64,000 nucleotides of DNA from Roseburia_C sp051879315 (GTDB lineage Bacteria > Bacillota > Clostridia > Lachnospirales > Lachnospiraceae). Made by a program: the position numbers and the translations under genes. The notes beneath the pieces were generated by a model. That model had not been told where the DNA came from and made no database searches. It saw nothing but the letters and a program-made list of their open reading frames with translations. Positions within the stretch are counted from its first letter, which is position 1. Each line of letters starts with the position of its first letter. Shown in pieces: positions 51,489 through 61,855 of this stretch. The DNA lies in assembly GCA_051879315.1 (NCBI GenBank), contig JBJELW010000053.1:82629-146628 (forward strand), read 5' to 3'.

Positions 51489-52838
51489 ATGCAGCAGATT
51501 ATTGAAAAGTGGCAGGAAATATTACAGACAGTGAAAGAGGAACACGAACTTACTGATGTATCCTTTAATACCTGGCTGAAGCCATTGGAAGTTTTTTCGG
51601 TCAAAGGTGACACATTATACATTCTGGTTCCGGATGAGCAGATGGGATTGAATTATATAACAAAGAAATACCGGCTTCCCATCAAAGTGGCAGTTGCTGA
51701 GATTATCGGAAAGGACTATGAGATTGAGTTTGTTTTGCCGGAACAGGCCAAGTCCATGAAAACTCCGAAGGCTATGCCATTTGTCAGCAGTGAATCTTCT
51801 GATAAATCCGGGTTAAATCCAAACTACACTTTTGACACCTTTGTAGTAGGAAACAATAATAAGCTGGCTCATGCTGCATCTCTTGCAGTGGCAGAATCTC
51901 CCGGTGATGTATATAATCCATTATTCCTGTACGGAGGAGTGGGACTTGGTAAAACCCATTTGATGCATTCCATTGCACACTTTATCCACTCCAACAATCC
52001 AAACCTGAAGATTCTTTACGTTTCTTCTGAAACATTTACCAATGAACTGATCGAGGCTATTCGAAACGGTAATAACACGGCAATGACAAAGTTCCGTGAG
52101 AAGTACAGAAATATCGATGTACTGCTCATTGATGATATCCAGTTTATAATAGGAAAGGAAAGTACTCAGGAAGAGTTTTTCCACACCTTCAATGAACTTT
52201 ATTTATCCAAAAAACAGATTGTCATTTCATCCGATAAACCACCAAAGGATATGGAAACCCTGGAAGAGAGAATCCGCTCCCGTTTTGAGTGCGGACTTAC
52301 CGCAGATATCGGATCACCTGATTATGAGACAAGAATGGCTATTCTTCGCCGCAAGGAAGATATGGACAACTTCCACCTTGATGACGAGATTTTAAATTAT
52401 ATAGCAACTAATATTAAATCCAATATTCGTGAGCTGGAAGGAGCATTGAACAAACTGTTGGCTCTGTCCAATCTGGAAAAAACAGAAATTACCATGGAAG
52501 TGGCCATGAAGGAACTTCAGACCATTATTTCACCGGACAAGCCAAAGGAAATTACACCTCAGCTTATTATAGATGTGGTATGTGAACATTTCCATGTTAC
52601 CATGGATCAGATGATTTCAAAGAGCCGTAGCAGCGACATTGCAAAACCAAGACAAATTGCCATGTACCTGTGTAAAAATATGACAGATATTTCATTGGAA
52701 ACCATTGGTTCCCTGTTGGGAGGAAGAGACCATTCCACCGTTATACATGGAGTAAATAAGATTGAAGAGGAAGTTTCCTCCAATGAATCCACTTCAAATC
52801 TGATTGAAATCATTAAGAAAAAGATTAATCCAAATTAA
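51489..52838 (+). CDS. dnaA: Chromosomal replication initiator DnaA
   Basis: A 449-residue AAA+ initiator. Domain I (about 1-85) precedes the AAA+ core (about 115-330) with Walker A GGVGLGKTHL (near 150) and Walker B LLIDDIQF (near 215), and the DNA-binding domain IV (about 355-449) with the signature GGRDHSTVIHG. It melts oriC and controls its own gene. It opens the plus-strand block dnaA-dnaN-yaaA-recF-gyrB-gyrA. Confidence 0.98.
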   Translation: MQQIIEKWQEILQTVKEEHELTDVSFNTWLKPLEVFSVKGDTLYILVPDEQMGLNYITKKYRLPIKVAVAEIIGKDYEIEFVLPEQAKSMKTPKAMPFVSSESSDKSGLNPNYTFDTFVVGNNNKLAHAASLAVAESPGDVYNPLFLYGGVGLGKTHLMHSIAHFIHSNNPNLKILYVSSETFTNELIEAIRNGNNTAMTKFREKYRNIDVLLIDDIQFIIGKESTQEEFFHTFNELYLSKKQIVISSDKPPKDMETLEERIRSRFECGLTADIGSPDYETRMAILRRKEDMDNFHLDDEILNYIATNIKSNIRELEGALNKLLALSNLEKTEITMEVAMKELQTIISPDKPKEITPQLIIDVVCEHFHVTMDQMISKSRSSDIAKPRQIAMYLCKNMTDISLETIGSLLGGRDHSTVIHGVNKIEEEVSSNESTSNLIEIIKKKINPN

Positions 52839-53088
52839 TTATAAACATGAAAATGTGAACAAGTTGTTTAACATGAAGTTGAATCAAAGTGAATACAATT
52901 TTTATTCACTTTTTGTCCATAAGATTTAACCACTTATTTTCACAGGTTATGAAGAAAATTTTTTTATTAAATCCTTTGGAAATCAAAGGTTAGACAAGTT
53001 TTAAACTTATGAACAATCCCTAAGAATAAGACTTTTAATTTCTTTTTTATTTTATTTATTTTTTATCTTGAAAGGAGTTATTCACAAC
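52839..53088. other. oriC, dnaA-dnaN segment
   Basis: AT-rich spacer between dnaA and dnaN. It holds a perfect DnaA box TTATTCACA (53078-53086) that overlaps the dnaN start, weaker boxes (for example TTATGAACA near 53008), and an AT-only run at 53036-53066 that could be the unwinding element. A second perfect box (TGTGAATAA, 54206-54214) lies before yaaA. Confidence 0.75.
52886..52916 (+). terminator. Terminator of dnaA
   Basis: AAGTGAATA and TATTCACTT arms with a seven-base loop are followed by a T-run (TTTTTG), 50 bases after the dnaA stop. Confidence 0.75.
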
Positions 53089-54201
53089 ATGAAAATTATA
53101 TGTTCGAAACAAAACCTTCTTTATGGTGTAAACATTGTATCAAAAGCTGTACCCACCAGAACCACCATGGCGATTTTGGAATGTATACTGATAGATGCTT
53201 CCACCGGAGAAATCCGTCTCATTGCAAACGATATGGAACTGGGTATCGAGACGATCATTGAAGGAGAAATCCAGGATAGAGGTATCATTGCGTTGGATGC
53301 AAAGATTTTCTCAGAAATCGTGAGAAAACTTCCGGATAATGAAGTAGTGATTGAGACAGATTCTTCTTTTAAGACAACTATTACCTGTGAAAAGGCTAAA
53401 TTCAGTATTGTAGGAAAATCAGGAGAAGACTTTTCTTATCTTCCTTATATTGAAAAAAATGAAAAAATTTCCATGTCTCAGTTTACTTTGAAAGAAGTAA
53501 TCCGTCAGACAATTTTCTCTATTGCTGATAACGATAATAATAAATTGATGACAGGTGAATTATTTGAAATCAATGAAAACCATTTAAAGGTGGTTTCCCT
53601 GGATGGACATCGTATTTCTATCCGCAATATTGAGTTGAAGGATAACTATGAGTATAAGAAAGTGGTGGTTCCCGGAAAAACACTTCAGGAAATCAGCAAA
53701 ATTATTCCGGGATCTGTGGATGAGGATGTGAATATCTTCTTAACCAACAATCACATTCTTTTTGAATTTGAGAAAACCACTGTAGTTTCCAGACTGATTG
53801 AAGGAGAATATTTCAAGATTGAGCAGATGTTATCCTCCGATTATACCACTAAGGTGAAAATAAATAAGCGTGAGTTGTTAGATTGTATAGACCGTGCTAC
53901 ACTTCTGATCAAGGAAGGGGACAAAAAGCCTATCATCATGAACATTACGGATGATAAGATGGAACTTAAGATCAATTCCTTCATTGGTTCCATGAATGAG
54001 GATATTGATATCGTGAAGGATGGAATTGATATTTTGATTGGATTTAATCCGAAGTTCTTTATTGATGCACTTCGTGTCATCGATGAGGAGGAAGTATCTC
54101 TTTACATGGTAAATCCTAAGGCTCCCTGCTTTATCAAGGATGATAATGAAAGTTTTATCTATCTGATTCTGCCGGTGAATTTTAATGCTTCATCCAACTA
54201 G
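53089..54201 (+). CDS. dnaN: DNA polymerase III beta sliding clamp
   Basis: A 370-residue ring protein of three similar domains; the start MKIICSKQNLLYGVNIVSKAV, the second-domain opening (about 125) and the C-terminal LILPVN ending are typical. It tethers the polymerase to DNA. Start 53089 is chosen at 11 bases after AAAGGAG; a TTG start 7 codons earlier would overlap the site. The DnaA box at its 5' end suggests control by DnaA. Confidence 0.97.
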   Translation: MKIICSKQNLLYGVNIVSKAVPTRTTMAILECILIDASTGEIRLIANDMELGIETIIEGEIQDRGIIALDAKIFSEIVRKLPDNEVVIETDSSFKTTITCEKAKFSIVGKSGEDFSYLPYIEKNEKISMSQFTLKEVIRQTIFSIADNDNNKLMTGELFEINENHLKVVSLDGHRISIRNIELKDNYEYKKVVVPGKTLQEISKIIPGSVDEDVNIFLTNNHILFEFEKTTVVSRLIEGEYFKIEQMLSSDYTTKVKINKRELLDCIDRATLLIKEGDKKPIIMNITDDKMELKINSFIGSMNEDIDIVKDGIDILIGFNPKFFIDALRVIDEEEVSLYMVNPKAPCFIKDDNESFIYLILPVNFNASSN

Positions 54202-54216
54202 AAAGTGTGAATAACT

Positions 54217-54426
54217 ATGTATGAAATCAAGCTGAGAGATGAATATATCAAGCTGGGACAGGCGTTGAAGGCTGCCGGAGTGGTAGATTCCGGTGTGACG
54301 GCGAAGATGATTATCCAGGATGGAGAAGTGAAGGTAAATGATCAGGTAGAGCTTCAGCGCGGAAAAAAATTATACGACGGAGACATTGTCACTGCTTTGG
54401 GTGAGACAATCAAGATTGTGAAATGA
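54217..54426 (+). CDS. yaaA: S4-domain RNA-binding protein YaaA
   Basis: A 69-residue S4-like protein with EYIKLGQALKAAG (about 9-21) and GEVKVNDQVELQRGKKL (about 38-54). Its place between dnaN and recF is conserved in Firmicutes; function is not established. The ribosome site is weak, and a perfect DnaA box overlaps its leader. It overlaps recF by ATGA. Confidence 0.92.
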   Translation: MYEIKLRDEYIKLGQALKAAGVVDSGVTAKMIIQDGEVKVNDQVELQRGKKLYDGDIVTALGETIKIVK

Positions 54427-55514
54427 TCATAAAATCCATCGAGCTTAATAATTTTCGCAATTATGAAAATTTAAAAATAGATTTTGATGACAGGACAAAC
54501 ATTCTCTACGGAGATAATGCCCAGGGGAAAACTAATATTTTAGAGTCTGCCTATGTAAGTGGTACCACAAAGTCCCATAAAGGAAGCCGGGATAAGGAAA
54601 TGATCCGGTTTCATGAGTCTGAGGCTCATATAAGAACCATTGTGGAAAAAAAATCCATGACTTATCAGATTGATATGCATTTAAAAAAGAGCCGGTCAAA
54701 GGGAATTGCCATCAATAAGGTTCCAATAAAAAAGGCGTCGGAGCTTTTTGGTGTGTTAAATATTGTATTTTTCTCTCCGGAAGATCTGAATATCATAAAA
54801 AACGGACCTTCGGAGCGCCGGCGGTTCCTGGATTCGGAGATATGTCAGCTGGATAAAATTTATCTGTCTGATCTGACGAAATACAATAAAGTTTTGAATC
54901 AGCGAAATAAGCTGTTAAAGGATATGGTATTTTATCCGGATTTGGAAAATACCCTCTCTGTCTGGGACAGCCAGTTGGTTTCTTACGGAAAAAGAATTAT
55001 TACTAGAAGAAAACAGTTCATTGAGGAACTAAATGAAATTGTTTTTGATATACACAAGAAGATTTCCGGAAATAAAGAAGAGCTTGTCATCCGTTATGAA
55101 CCGGATATTGACGAAGCATTTTTTGAGGATGAGTTAAACCGGAATAAGGAAAAAGATAAAAAATACTGTTTAACATCTGTTGGTCCTCATAGGGATGATA
55201 TTTCATTTTTTATCGGAGATGTGGATATCAGAAAATTTGGTTCTCAGGGTCAGCAGCGCACTTCGGCGCTGTCCTTAAAACTTTCAGAGATAGAATTGGT
55301 AAAAAAATCAATCCATGACACTCCTGTTTTATTGTTGGATGATGTGTTGTCGGAGTTAGACAGCAACAGACAGAATTATCTGTTGAACAGCATCCATGAC
55401 ATACAGACGATTATTACCTGTACCGGGTTGGATGAATTTGTAAAAAACAGATTCCAGATCAATAGGGTTTTTGAGGTAGTGAATGGTGTGGTAACAGAAA
55501 AAAGTGAAATGTAA
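54423..55514 (+). CDS. recF: DNA replication/repair protein RecF
   Basis: A 363-residue SMC-like ATPase that helps RecA load on gapped DNA. Walker A GDNAQGKTNILES (about 30-42), the signature LRSQGQQR-like stretch (GSQGQQRTSALSLKLSE, near 278-294) and Walker B LLLDDVLSELD (about 303-313) are intact. Start overlaps yaaA (ATGA). Confidence 0.96.
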   Translation: MIIKSIELNNFRNYENLKIDFDDRTNILYGDNAQGKTNILESAYVSGTTKSHKGSRDKEMIRFHESEAHIRTIVEKKSMTYQIDMHLKKSRSKGIAINKVPIKKASELFGVLNIVFFSPEDLNIIKNGPSERRRFLDSEICQLDKIYLSDLTKYNKVLNQRNKLLKDMVFYPDLENTLSVWDSQLVSYGKRIITRRKQFIEELNEIVFDIHKKISGNKEELVIRYEPDIDEAFFEDELNRNKEKDKKYCLTSVGPHRDDISFFIGDVDIRKFGSQGQQRTSALSLKLSEIELVKKSIHDTPVLLLDDVLSELDSNRQNYLLNSIHDIQTIITCTGLDEFVKNRFQINRVFEVVNGVVTEKSEM

Positions 55515-55534
55515 TTATAATTAGGAGGATATAT

Positions 55535-57457
55535 ATGAGTACGCAGCAGGAATACGGAGCAGATCAAATTCAGATACTGGAAGGATTGGAAGCAGTCCGT
55601 AAAAGACCGGGTATGTACATTGGAAGTACCTCTGTGAGAGGACTTCATCATCTGGTTTATGAGATTGTTGATAATTCCGTGGATGAGGCGTTAGCAGGTT
55701 ATTGTTCTCACATTATAGTGACCATCAATAAAGATAATTCTATTAAAGTGGAAGATAACGGAAGAGGAATTCCCGTGGGAATCAACCACAAAGCAGGTAT
55801 TCCTGCTGTGGAAGTGGTATTTACCGTTCTTCACGCCGGAGGAAAGTTCGGCGGTGGCGGATATAAGGTATCCGGTGGACTTCACGGGGTAGGAGCATCT
55901 GTAGTAAATGCTCTTTCCAACTGGTTAGAGGTTATCATTTATCGTGATGGAAAAGTATATCAGCAAAGATACGAGAGAGGGAAAACCATGTATCCTCTGA
56001 AGGAAATCGGTACCTGTGATCCGGAAAAAAGCGGAACTACTGTTACATTTTCCCCGGATGGAAGTATCTTTGAGGAAACCGTATATGATTTTGATACTTT
56101 AAAACACCGTCTGCGTGAGACTGCATTTCTCACCAAGAATCTGAAAATTACGCTGCGGGATGAAAGGGAAGAGCCGGTAAAAGAACGGGAATTCCATTAT
56201 GAAGGTGGTATTAAAGAGTTCGTCACATATTTAAATAAAACCAACGAACCCATTTATCCGGAAGTAATATACTGCGAAGGGGAGAAAGATGGTGTGCTGG
56301 TGGAAGTAGCCATGCAGCACAATGACGGATACAATGAGTCTACTTACAGTTTTGTAAATAATATCATTACACCGGAAGGCGGTACCCATCTGGCAGGATT
56401 TCGTAATGCATTGACGAAAACTTTTAATAACTACGCCAGAGCAAATAAAATATTAAAGGACAGTGATCCGCAGCTTACCGGAGATGATATCCGTGAAGGA
56501 TTGACTGCCATTATCAGTATTAAGATTGAGGAGCCACAGTTTGAGGGACAGACCAAACAGAAGCTTGGAAACAGCGAGGCAAGAGGTGCAGTGGACAGCG
56601 TAGTCAGCGAACAGCTTACTTACTTCTTAGAGCAGAATCCTCAGGTGGCTAAGACTATATGTGAAAAATCTCTTCTGGCACAACGGGCCAGAGAGGCAGC
56701 CAGAAAGGCAAGAGATCTTACCCGAAGAAAGACGGCATTTGAGGGAGGATCCCTGCCGGGCAAGCTGGCAGACTGTTCAGATCGTAATCCGGCAAATTGC
56801 GAGATATTTATTGTTGAGGGAGATTCCGCAGGAGGATCTGCAAAAACTGCCCGCAGCCGTGCTACCCAGGCGATTCTTCCTCTCCGGGGAAAGATTTTAA
56901 ATGTGGAGAAGGCCAGAGAGGCCAGAATCTATGATAATGCTGAGATTAAGGCCATGATTACTGCATTTGGTACAGGCATTCATGAGGATTTTGATATCAC
57001 CAAACTAAGATATCACAAAATTATTATCATGACTGATGCCGATGTGGATGGTGCCCATATCAGCACCCTGATGCTCACTTTCATCTATCGTTTTATGCCG
57101 GAGTTGATCAAACAGGGATATGTATATCTGGCGCAGCCGCCTTTGTATAAGATTGAGCGCAATAAGAGTGTATGGTATGCATACAGCGATGATCAGTTAA
57201 ATAATATTTTGGCGGAAATCGGAAGAGACGGAAATAACAAGATTCAGCGATACAAAGGTCTGGGTGAGATGGATGCAGAACAGCTATGGGAAACTACCAT
57301 GGATCCCGAAAGACGTATCCTTCGACGTGTGGTGTTAAATGAAGAACAGGAATCTGAGATTAATGTTACCTTTAGCACATTGATGGGAGATAAAGTGGAA
57401 CCCAGAAGAGAGTTTATCGAAGCAAATGCAAAATATGTCCAGAATCTGGATATATAG
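55535..57457 (+). CDS. gyrB: DNA gyrase subunit B
   Basis: A 640-residue ATPase subunit. The GHKL ATPase motifs (IVDNSVDEALAG, about 45-56; DNGRGIPV; LHGVGASVVNALS) and the TOPRIM domain with EGDSAGGSAK (about 425-434) and DADVDGAHI are intact. Length is normal for Firmicutes. Start has AGGAGG and the gap to gyrA is 13 bases. Confidence 0.98.
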   Translation: MSTQQEYGADQIQILEGLEAVRKRPGMYIGSTSVRGLHHLVYEIVDNSVDEALAGYCSHIIVTINKDNSIKVEDNGRGIPVGINHKAGIPAVEVVFTVLHAGGKFGGGGYKVSGGLHGVGASVVNALSNWLEVIIYRDGKVYQQRYERGKTMYPLKEIGTCDPEKSGTTVTFSPDGSIFEETVYDFDTLKHRLRETAFLTKNLKITLRDEREEPVKEREFHYEGGIKEFVTYLNKTNEPIYPEVIYCEGEKDGVLVEVAMQHNDGYNESTYSFVNNIITPEGGTHLAGFRNALTKTFNNYARANKILKDSDPQLTGDDIREGLTAIISIKIEEPQFEGQTKQKLGNSEARGAVDSVVSEQLTYFLEQNPQVAKTICEKSLLAQRAREAARKARDLTRRKTAFEGGSLPGKLADCSDRNPANCEIFIVEGDSAGGSAKTARSRATQAILPLRGKILNVEKAREARIYDNAEIKAMITAFGTGIHEDFDITKLRYHKIIIMTDADVDGAHISTLMLTFIYRFMPELIKQGYVYLAQPPLYKIERNKSVWYAYSDDQLNNILAEIGRDGNNKIQRYKGLGEMDAEQLWETTMDPERRILRRVVLNEEQESEINVTFSTLMGDKVEPRREFIEANAKYVQNLDI

Positions 57458-57470
57458 GAGGATTGTATAA

Positions 57471-59966
57471 ATGGATGACAAGATATTTGATCAGATCCAT
57501 GATGTAGATTTGAAAAAAACAATGGAAGAATCCTATATCGACTATGCCATGAGCGTTATTGCCCAACGTGCATTGCCGGATGTAAGGGATGGATTGAAAC
57601 CGGTACAGAGAAGAATCTTATATTCCATGGTAGAGTTGAATAATGGTCCGGATAAGCCACATCGTAAATGTGCCCGTATCGTGGGTGATACCATGGGTAA
57701 ATATCATCCCCATGGAGACAGCTCTATTTACGGAGCATTAGTAAATATGGCTCAGGACTGGTCTATGCGTTACACTCTCATCGATGGACATGGAAACTTT
57801 GGTTCCGTGGATGGAGACGGCGCGGCAGCCATGCGATATACAGAGGCCAGATTGTCAAAAATCTCCCTGGAGATGATTGCTGATATTAACAAAGATACCG
57901 TAGATTTTGTACCGAACTTCGATGATACGGAGAAGGAACCTGTGGTTCTTCCCAGCCGTTTTCCAAATCTTCTGGTAAATGGTACCACCGGTATTGCAGT
58001 GGGTATGGCCACCAATATACCTCCTCATAACCTGCGGGAAGTAATTGCGGCTGTGGTGAAGATTATTGATAACCAGGTGGAAGAAAACCGGGGCACAGAT
58101 ATTGAAGAATTGATGGATATCGTAAAGGGGCCGGATTTTCCGACGGGTGGGATGATTCTTGGTACATCCGGTATCAATGAAGCATATCGTACCGGCCGTG
58201 GTAAAATCAGAGTCCGGGCTGTGACAAATATCGAACCTATGGATAACGGAAAAAACCGGATTGTTGTCACAGAACTTCCTTATCTGGTAAATAAGGCAAA
58301 GCTTATCGAAAAGATTGCGGAGCTTCACAGAGATAAAAAGGTGGACGGCATTACCGATCTTCGGGATGAGTCCGACCGGGAAGGTATGCGTATAGTTATT
58401 GAACTCCGCCGGGATGTAAATCCGAACGTAGTTTTAAATCTTCTCTATAAGCATACACAGCTGCAGGATACCTTTGGTGTGATCATGCTGGCTCTGGTAA
58501 ATAACGAGCCTAAGGTATTGAACCTTGTGGATGTTTTAAACTATTACCTGATTCATCAGAAGGAGGTAGTTACCAGACGAACCAAATATGATCTGGACAA
58601 GGCAGAGAAAAGAGCCCACATCTTAGAGGGATTACTGATTGCATTGGACCATATCGACGAAGTGATTTCCATTATCCGCGCCAGCAAAAACGGAAAAGAA
58701 GCAGAACAGAACTTAATGGAACGCTTTGGCTTGTCCGAGGAGCAGGCACATGCTATCGTGGAGATGCGTCTCCGTGCCCTGACCGGATTGGAAAGAGAAA
58801 ATATTCAGAATGAATATAAGCAGTTGATGGCTCAGATTGAGGAGTTGAGAGCTATCTTAAGCGATGAGAAAAAGCTCCTGGGAGTAATAAAAGAGGAAAT
58901 TCTTTTGATTTCTGATAAGTATGGTGACGATAGAAAAACTTCCATTGGATATGACGAGTATGATATTTCCATGGAGGATCTGATTCCGGTGACAAACACG
59001 GTGATTGCCATGTCAAAATTGGGATATATCAAGCGTATGAGTCTTGATAATTTCCGCAGCCAGCATCGGGGTGGCAAAGGAATTAAGGGAATGGATACCA
59101 TCGAGAATGATTATATTGAAGATCTTTTGATGACTTCATCCCACCACTATTTATTATTCTTTACCAATTTCGGTAAAGTATATCGGATGAAGGCCTATGA
59201 GATTCCGGAAGCCAGCAGAACATCCCGTGGTACAGCTATTATTAATCTTCTGCAGCTGCAGCCCGGAGAGAAAATTTCTGCGGTCATTCCTATTAAGGAA
59301 TATAAGGATCATGAGTATCTGTTCATGGCCACAAAGAATGGTATTGTGAAGAAAACTTCCATCAAGGAATATTCCAATATCCGGAAACGTGGATTGGCAG
59401 CTATCAATCTTCGTGATGATGATGAGTTGATTGAGGTGAAACTTACGGATGATACCAAGGATATCATTTTGGTTACGAAGTATGGCCAGTGTATCCGGTT
59501 CCACGAGACAGATGTAAGATGTACCGGCCGGGTATCCATGGGCGTTATCGGTATGAATCTGGCTGACCGGGATGAAGTGGTCGGTATGCAGCTGAATACC
59601 CAGGGAAATGCTTTGATGATCATCTCGGAAAAGGGACTTGGAAAATGTACACTGATGACAGAGTTTTCTGCCCAGAACCGTGGCGGTAAAGGTGTAAAGT
59701 GCTATAAAATTACCGAAAAGACAGGTAATATTGTGGGCGTGAAGGCTGTAAATCAGGATAATGAAATTCTCATGATTACCACAGAGGGTGTGATTATACG
59801 AATCCCGGTAGACGGATCCGCACTTTCCGGCCGTGTCACTTCCGGAGTAAAACTGATTGATCTGAAAGAGGGAGTAACGGTGGCAAGTGTTGCCAAGGTA
59901 AGGGAGGATAAGTCCATTATTGAGGCGGCAGACCAGGAAGAAACCCAGGATTCTAAAGAATCATAA
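57471..59966 (+). CDS. gyrA: DNA gyrase subunit A
   Basis: An 831-residue topoisomerase subunit. The catalytic Tyr is in AAAMRYTEARLSK (near residue 122), and the quinolone-pocket helix reads HPHGDSSIYGALVNMAQ, with Ser at the position of Escherichia coli Ser83 but Gly at the position of Asp87. The C-terminal beta-pinwheel has GyrA-box-like repeats (QHRGGKGIKG near 530). Length is normal. Confidence 0.98.
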   Translation: MDDKIFDQIHDVDLKKTMEESYIDYAMSVIAQRALPDVRDGLKPVQRRILYSMVELNNGPDKPHRKCARIVGDTMGKYHPHGDSSIYGALVNMAQDWSMRYTLIDGHGNFGSVDGDGAAAMRYTEARLSKISLEMIADINKDTVDFVPNFDDTEKEPVVLPSRFPNLLVNGTTGIAVGMATNIPPHNLREVIAAVVKIIDNQVEENRGTDIEELMDIVKGPDFPTGGMILGTSGINEAYRTGRGKIRVRAVTNIEPMDNGKNRIVVTELPYLVNKAKLIEKIAELHRDKKVDGITDLRDESDREGMRIVIELRRDVNPNVVLNLLYKHTQLQDTFGVIMLALVNNEPKVLNLVDVLNYYLIHQKEVVTRRTKYDLDKAEKRAHILEGLLIALDHIDEVISIIRASKNGKEAEQNLMERFGLSEEQAHAIVEMRLRALTGLERENIQNEYKQLMAQIEELRAILSDEKKLLGVIKEEILLISDKYGDDRKTSIGYDEYDISMEDLIPVTNTVIAMSKLGYIKRMSLDNFRSQHRGGKGIKGMDTIENDYIEDLLMTSSHHYLLFFTNFGKVYRMKAYEIPEASRTSRGTAIINLLQLQPGEKISAVIPIKEYKDHEYLFMATKNGIVKKTSIKEYSNIRKRGLAAINLRDDDELIEVKLTDDTKDIILVTKYGQCIRFHETDVRCTGRVSMGVIGMNLADRDEVVGMQLNTQGNALMIISEKGLGKCTLMTEFSAQNRGGKGVKCYKITEKTGNIVGVKAVNQDNEILMITTEGVIIRIPVDGSALSGRVTSGVKLIDLKEGVTVASVAKVREDKSIIEAADQEETQDSKES

Positions 59967-60018
59967 AGATACGAACACATGCGCAGAGAAATTTTTGCGT
60001 TGCTTTCAAAGTAATCAT

Positions 60019-60060
60019 AACAGGCAGGGCTGTGCATAAAATGTACAGTCCTGTTGATTT
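60019..60060 (+). terminator. Terminator after gyrA
   Basis: AACAGG..CAGGGCTGT and ACAGTCCTGTT arms with an 11-base loop are followed by GATTTAT. The stem has one mismatch and the T-run is short. Confidence 0.5.
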
Positions 60061-60099
60061 ATATAAGATAAAACAGAACAAAGGAGATAATTGTAAAAT

Positions 60100-61029
60100 A
60101 TGCCCCAGACTTTTTATGATGTTGTATGGATTTTTATAATATATGCTTTTCTTGGGTGGTGTACCGAAGTGGCTTATGCCGCATTGGAGCATGGAAAGTT
60201 TGTAAACAGGGGTTTTTTAAATGGACCCTATTGTCCAATATACGGTTGCGGAGTTTTGATTGTAGTAATTCTCCTGACACCTTTGAAGTCAAATGGTCTG
60301 ATTTTGTTTGCCGGTTCTTTTCTTTTAACCTCAGTTCTGGAATTTGTAACAGGCTTTGTCATGGAAAAGATTTTTCACAATAAATGGTGGGATTACTCCA
60401 ATGAACATTTTAATATCATGGGTTACGTGTGTCTGAAATTTTCCATTCTCTGGGGATTGGCATGCACCTTTATTGTTTTGATTTTGCATCCTGTTATATA
60501 TGGATTTATTCACATTATTCCGAAAATAATAGGAATTGTGTTGATAAGTATTATTTTAATATGTTTTATTGTGGATTTAGTGGTAACTGTCTCCACAATT
60601 ATAAAGTTTAACCGCCGGTTGCGCCTGATGAATGAGATTGCAGCCAAGCTGAAAGAACTTTCTAATGAGATTGGTGAAAATGTTTATGAAGGCGTAGCGG
60701 GAGCCATGGAATATAAAGAAAAGTTAGAAGAAAAACATGCCGACTGGATTGAGGAAATGGAGGATCGAAAGGAAAGATTCACAGCCACCGTCAACGAGAA
60801 GAAGCAGAAGGAACGGAAAGAACTTATGGAAAAATATAATGAGCTGATGAATCACAGAAATATGATTTCCACCCGTTTAATGAAAGCATTCCCCAATATG
60901 AAATCCTTAACAGACAACGAAATACTGGATAAATTAAAGGAAAACATGAAGTTGAAAATAAACGTAAATTTAAAGGAGAAAACAAATGATCAGAACGATT
61001 CAGACGGAAGTAATAACCAGCAATATTAA
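60100..61029 (+). CDS. ABC-transporter-type-IV-like membrane protein (PF06541 type)
   Basis: A 309-residue protein. The N-terminal half has five helices (about 8-27, 45-67, 70-90, 108-130, 142-168) with WCTEVAYAALEHGKFVNRGFLNGPYCPIYGCG, the family landmark, here split over 20-52. The second half (about 175-309) is a charged coiled coil. I class it with the putative ABC_trans_CmpB family, which has no proven transport role. Start has AAAGGAG. Its end overlaps the fumarase alpha start by 44 bases. Confidence 0.8.
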   Translation: MPQTFYDVVWIFIIYAFLGWCTEVAYAALEHGKFVNRGFLNGPYCPIYGCGVLIVVILLTPLKSNGLILFAGSFLLTSVLEFVTGFVMEKIFHNKWWDYSNEHFNIMGYVCLKFSILWGLACTFIVLILHPVIYGFIHIIPKIIGIVLISIILICFIVDLVVTVSTIIKFNRRLRLMNEIAAKLKELSNEIGENVYEGVAGAMEYKEKLEEKHADWIEEMEDRKERFTATVNEKKQKERKELMEKYNELMNHRNMISTRLMKAFPNMKSLTDNEILDKLKENMKLKINVNLKEKTNDQNDSDGSNNQQY

Positions 61030-61831
61030 AGAAATGTGCATTCAGGCCAACCATTATCTATCCCCGGATATGGATGAAGCAATGAAAACAGCAACTGAAA
61101 ATGAAAAATCCGAGTTAGGTAAGAAAATATTAAATCAGCTTCAGGAAAATCTTAAAATTGCAGATAAAGAAGTTATTCCCATCTGTCAGGACACCGGAAT
61201 GGCAGTTATTTTTCTGGAAGTGGGACAGGACGTTCATTTCGAGGGTGTGGCCATCGAAGATGCAGTAAATGAAGGAGTTCGTCAGGGTTATAAGGAAGGT
61301 TATTTAAGAAAATCCGTGGTAAAGGATCCCCTGATCCGGGAAAATACCAAGGACAATACGCCTGCTATCATTCATTATTCTATTGTACCGGGAGATAAGG
61401 TAAAGATTACGGTGGCACCTAAAGGATTCGGAAGTGAGAATATGAGCCGGGTCTTTATGTTAAAACCTGCAGATGGAATTGAGGGAGTGAAAAAAGCAAT
61501 TCTCACTGCAGTGGAAGATGCGGGTCCTAATGCTTGTCCTCCTATGGTGGTAGGTGTTGGAATAGGAGGAACCTTTGAAAAATGTGCCCTGATGGCAAAG
61601 CAGGCTCTGACCAGACCGGTGGATCAGTATTCCGATATTCCCTATGTAAAGGATCTGGAGATCGAGATGTTAGAAAAAATTAATCAATTAGGTATCGGAC
61701 CAGGAGGATTAGGCGGTTCCACCACAGCACTGAAAGTGAACATTAATACTTATCCAACTCACATTGCCGGACTTCCTGTAGCAGTCAATATTTGTTGTCA
61801 CGTAAACCGTCATGTGGTACGGGAAATATAA
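60986..61831 (+). CDS. Fumarate hydratase class I, alpha subunit
   Basis: A 281-residue subunit of a 4Fe-4S hydro-lyase. Cluster ligands are seen as CQDTG (near 62), NACPPM (near 180) and FEKCALMAK (near 199). It interconverts fumarate and malate (or a related tartrate substrate). Start 60986 has AAAGGAG inside the end of the previous gene, so translation is coupled. The beta subunit lies 560 bases on, after an isochorismatase-like gene. Confidence 0.93.
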   Translation: MIRTIQTEVITSNIKEMCIQANHYLSPDMDEAMKTATENEKSELGKKILNQLQENLKIADKEVIPICQDTGMAVIFLEVGQDVHFEGVAIEDAVNEGVRQGYKEGYLRKSVVKDPLIRENTKDNTPAIIHYSIVPGDKVKITVAPKGFGSENMSRVFMLKPADGIEGVKKAILTAVEDAGPNACPPMVVGVGIGGTFEKCALMAKQALTRPVDQYSDIPYVKDLEIEMLEKINQLGIGPGGLGGSTTALKVNINTYPTHIAGLPVAVNICCHVNRHVVREI

Positions 61832-61855
61832 AATAGCAGGTAAGAGGAGAATGTT

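Noticed and set aside
53036..53066. AT-only run as a transcriptional terminator
   Set aside because: It has no hairpin before it; it fits a DNA-unwinding element better.
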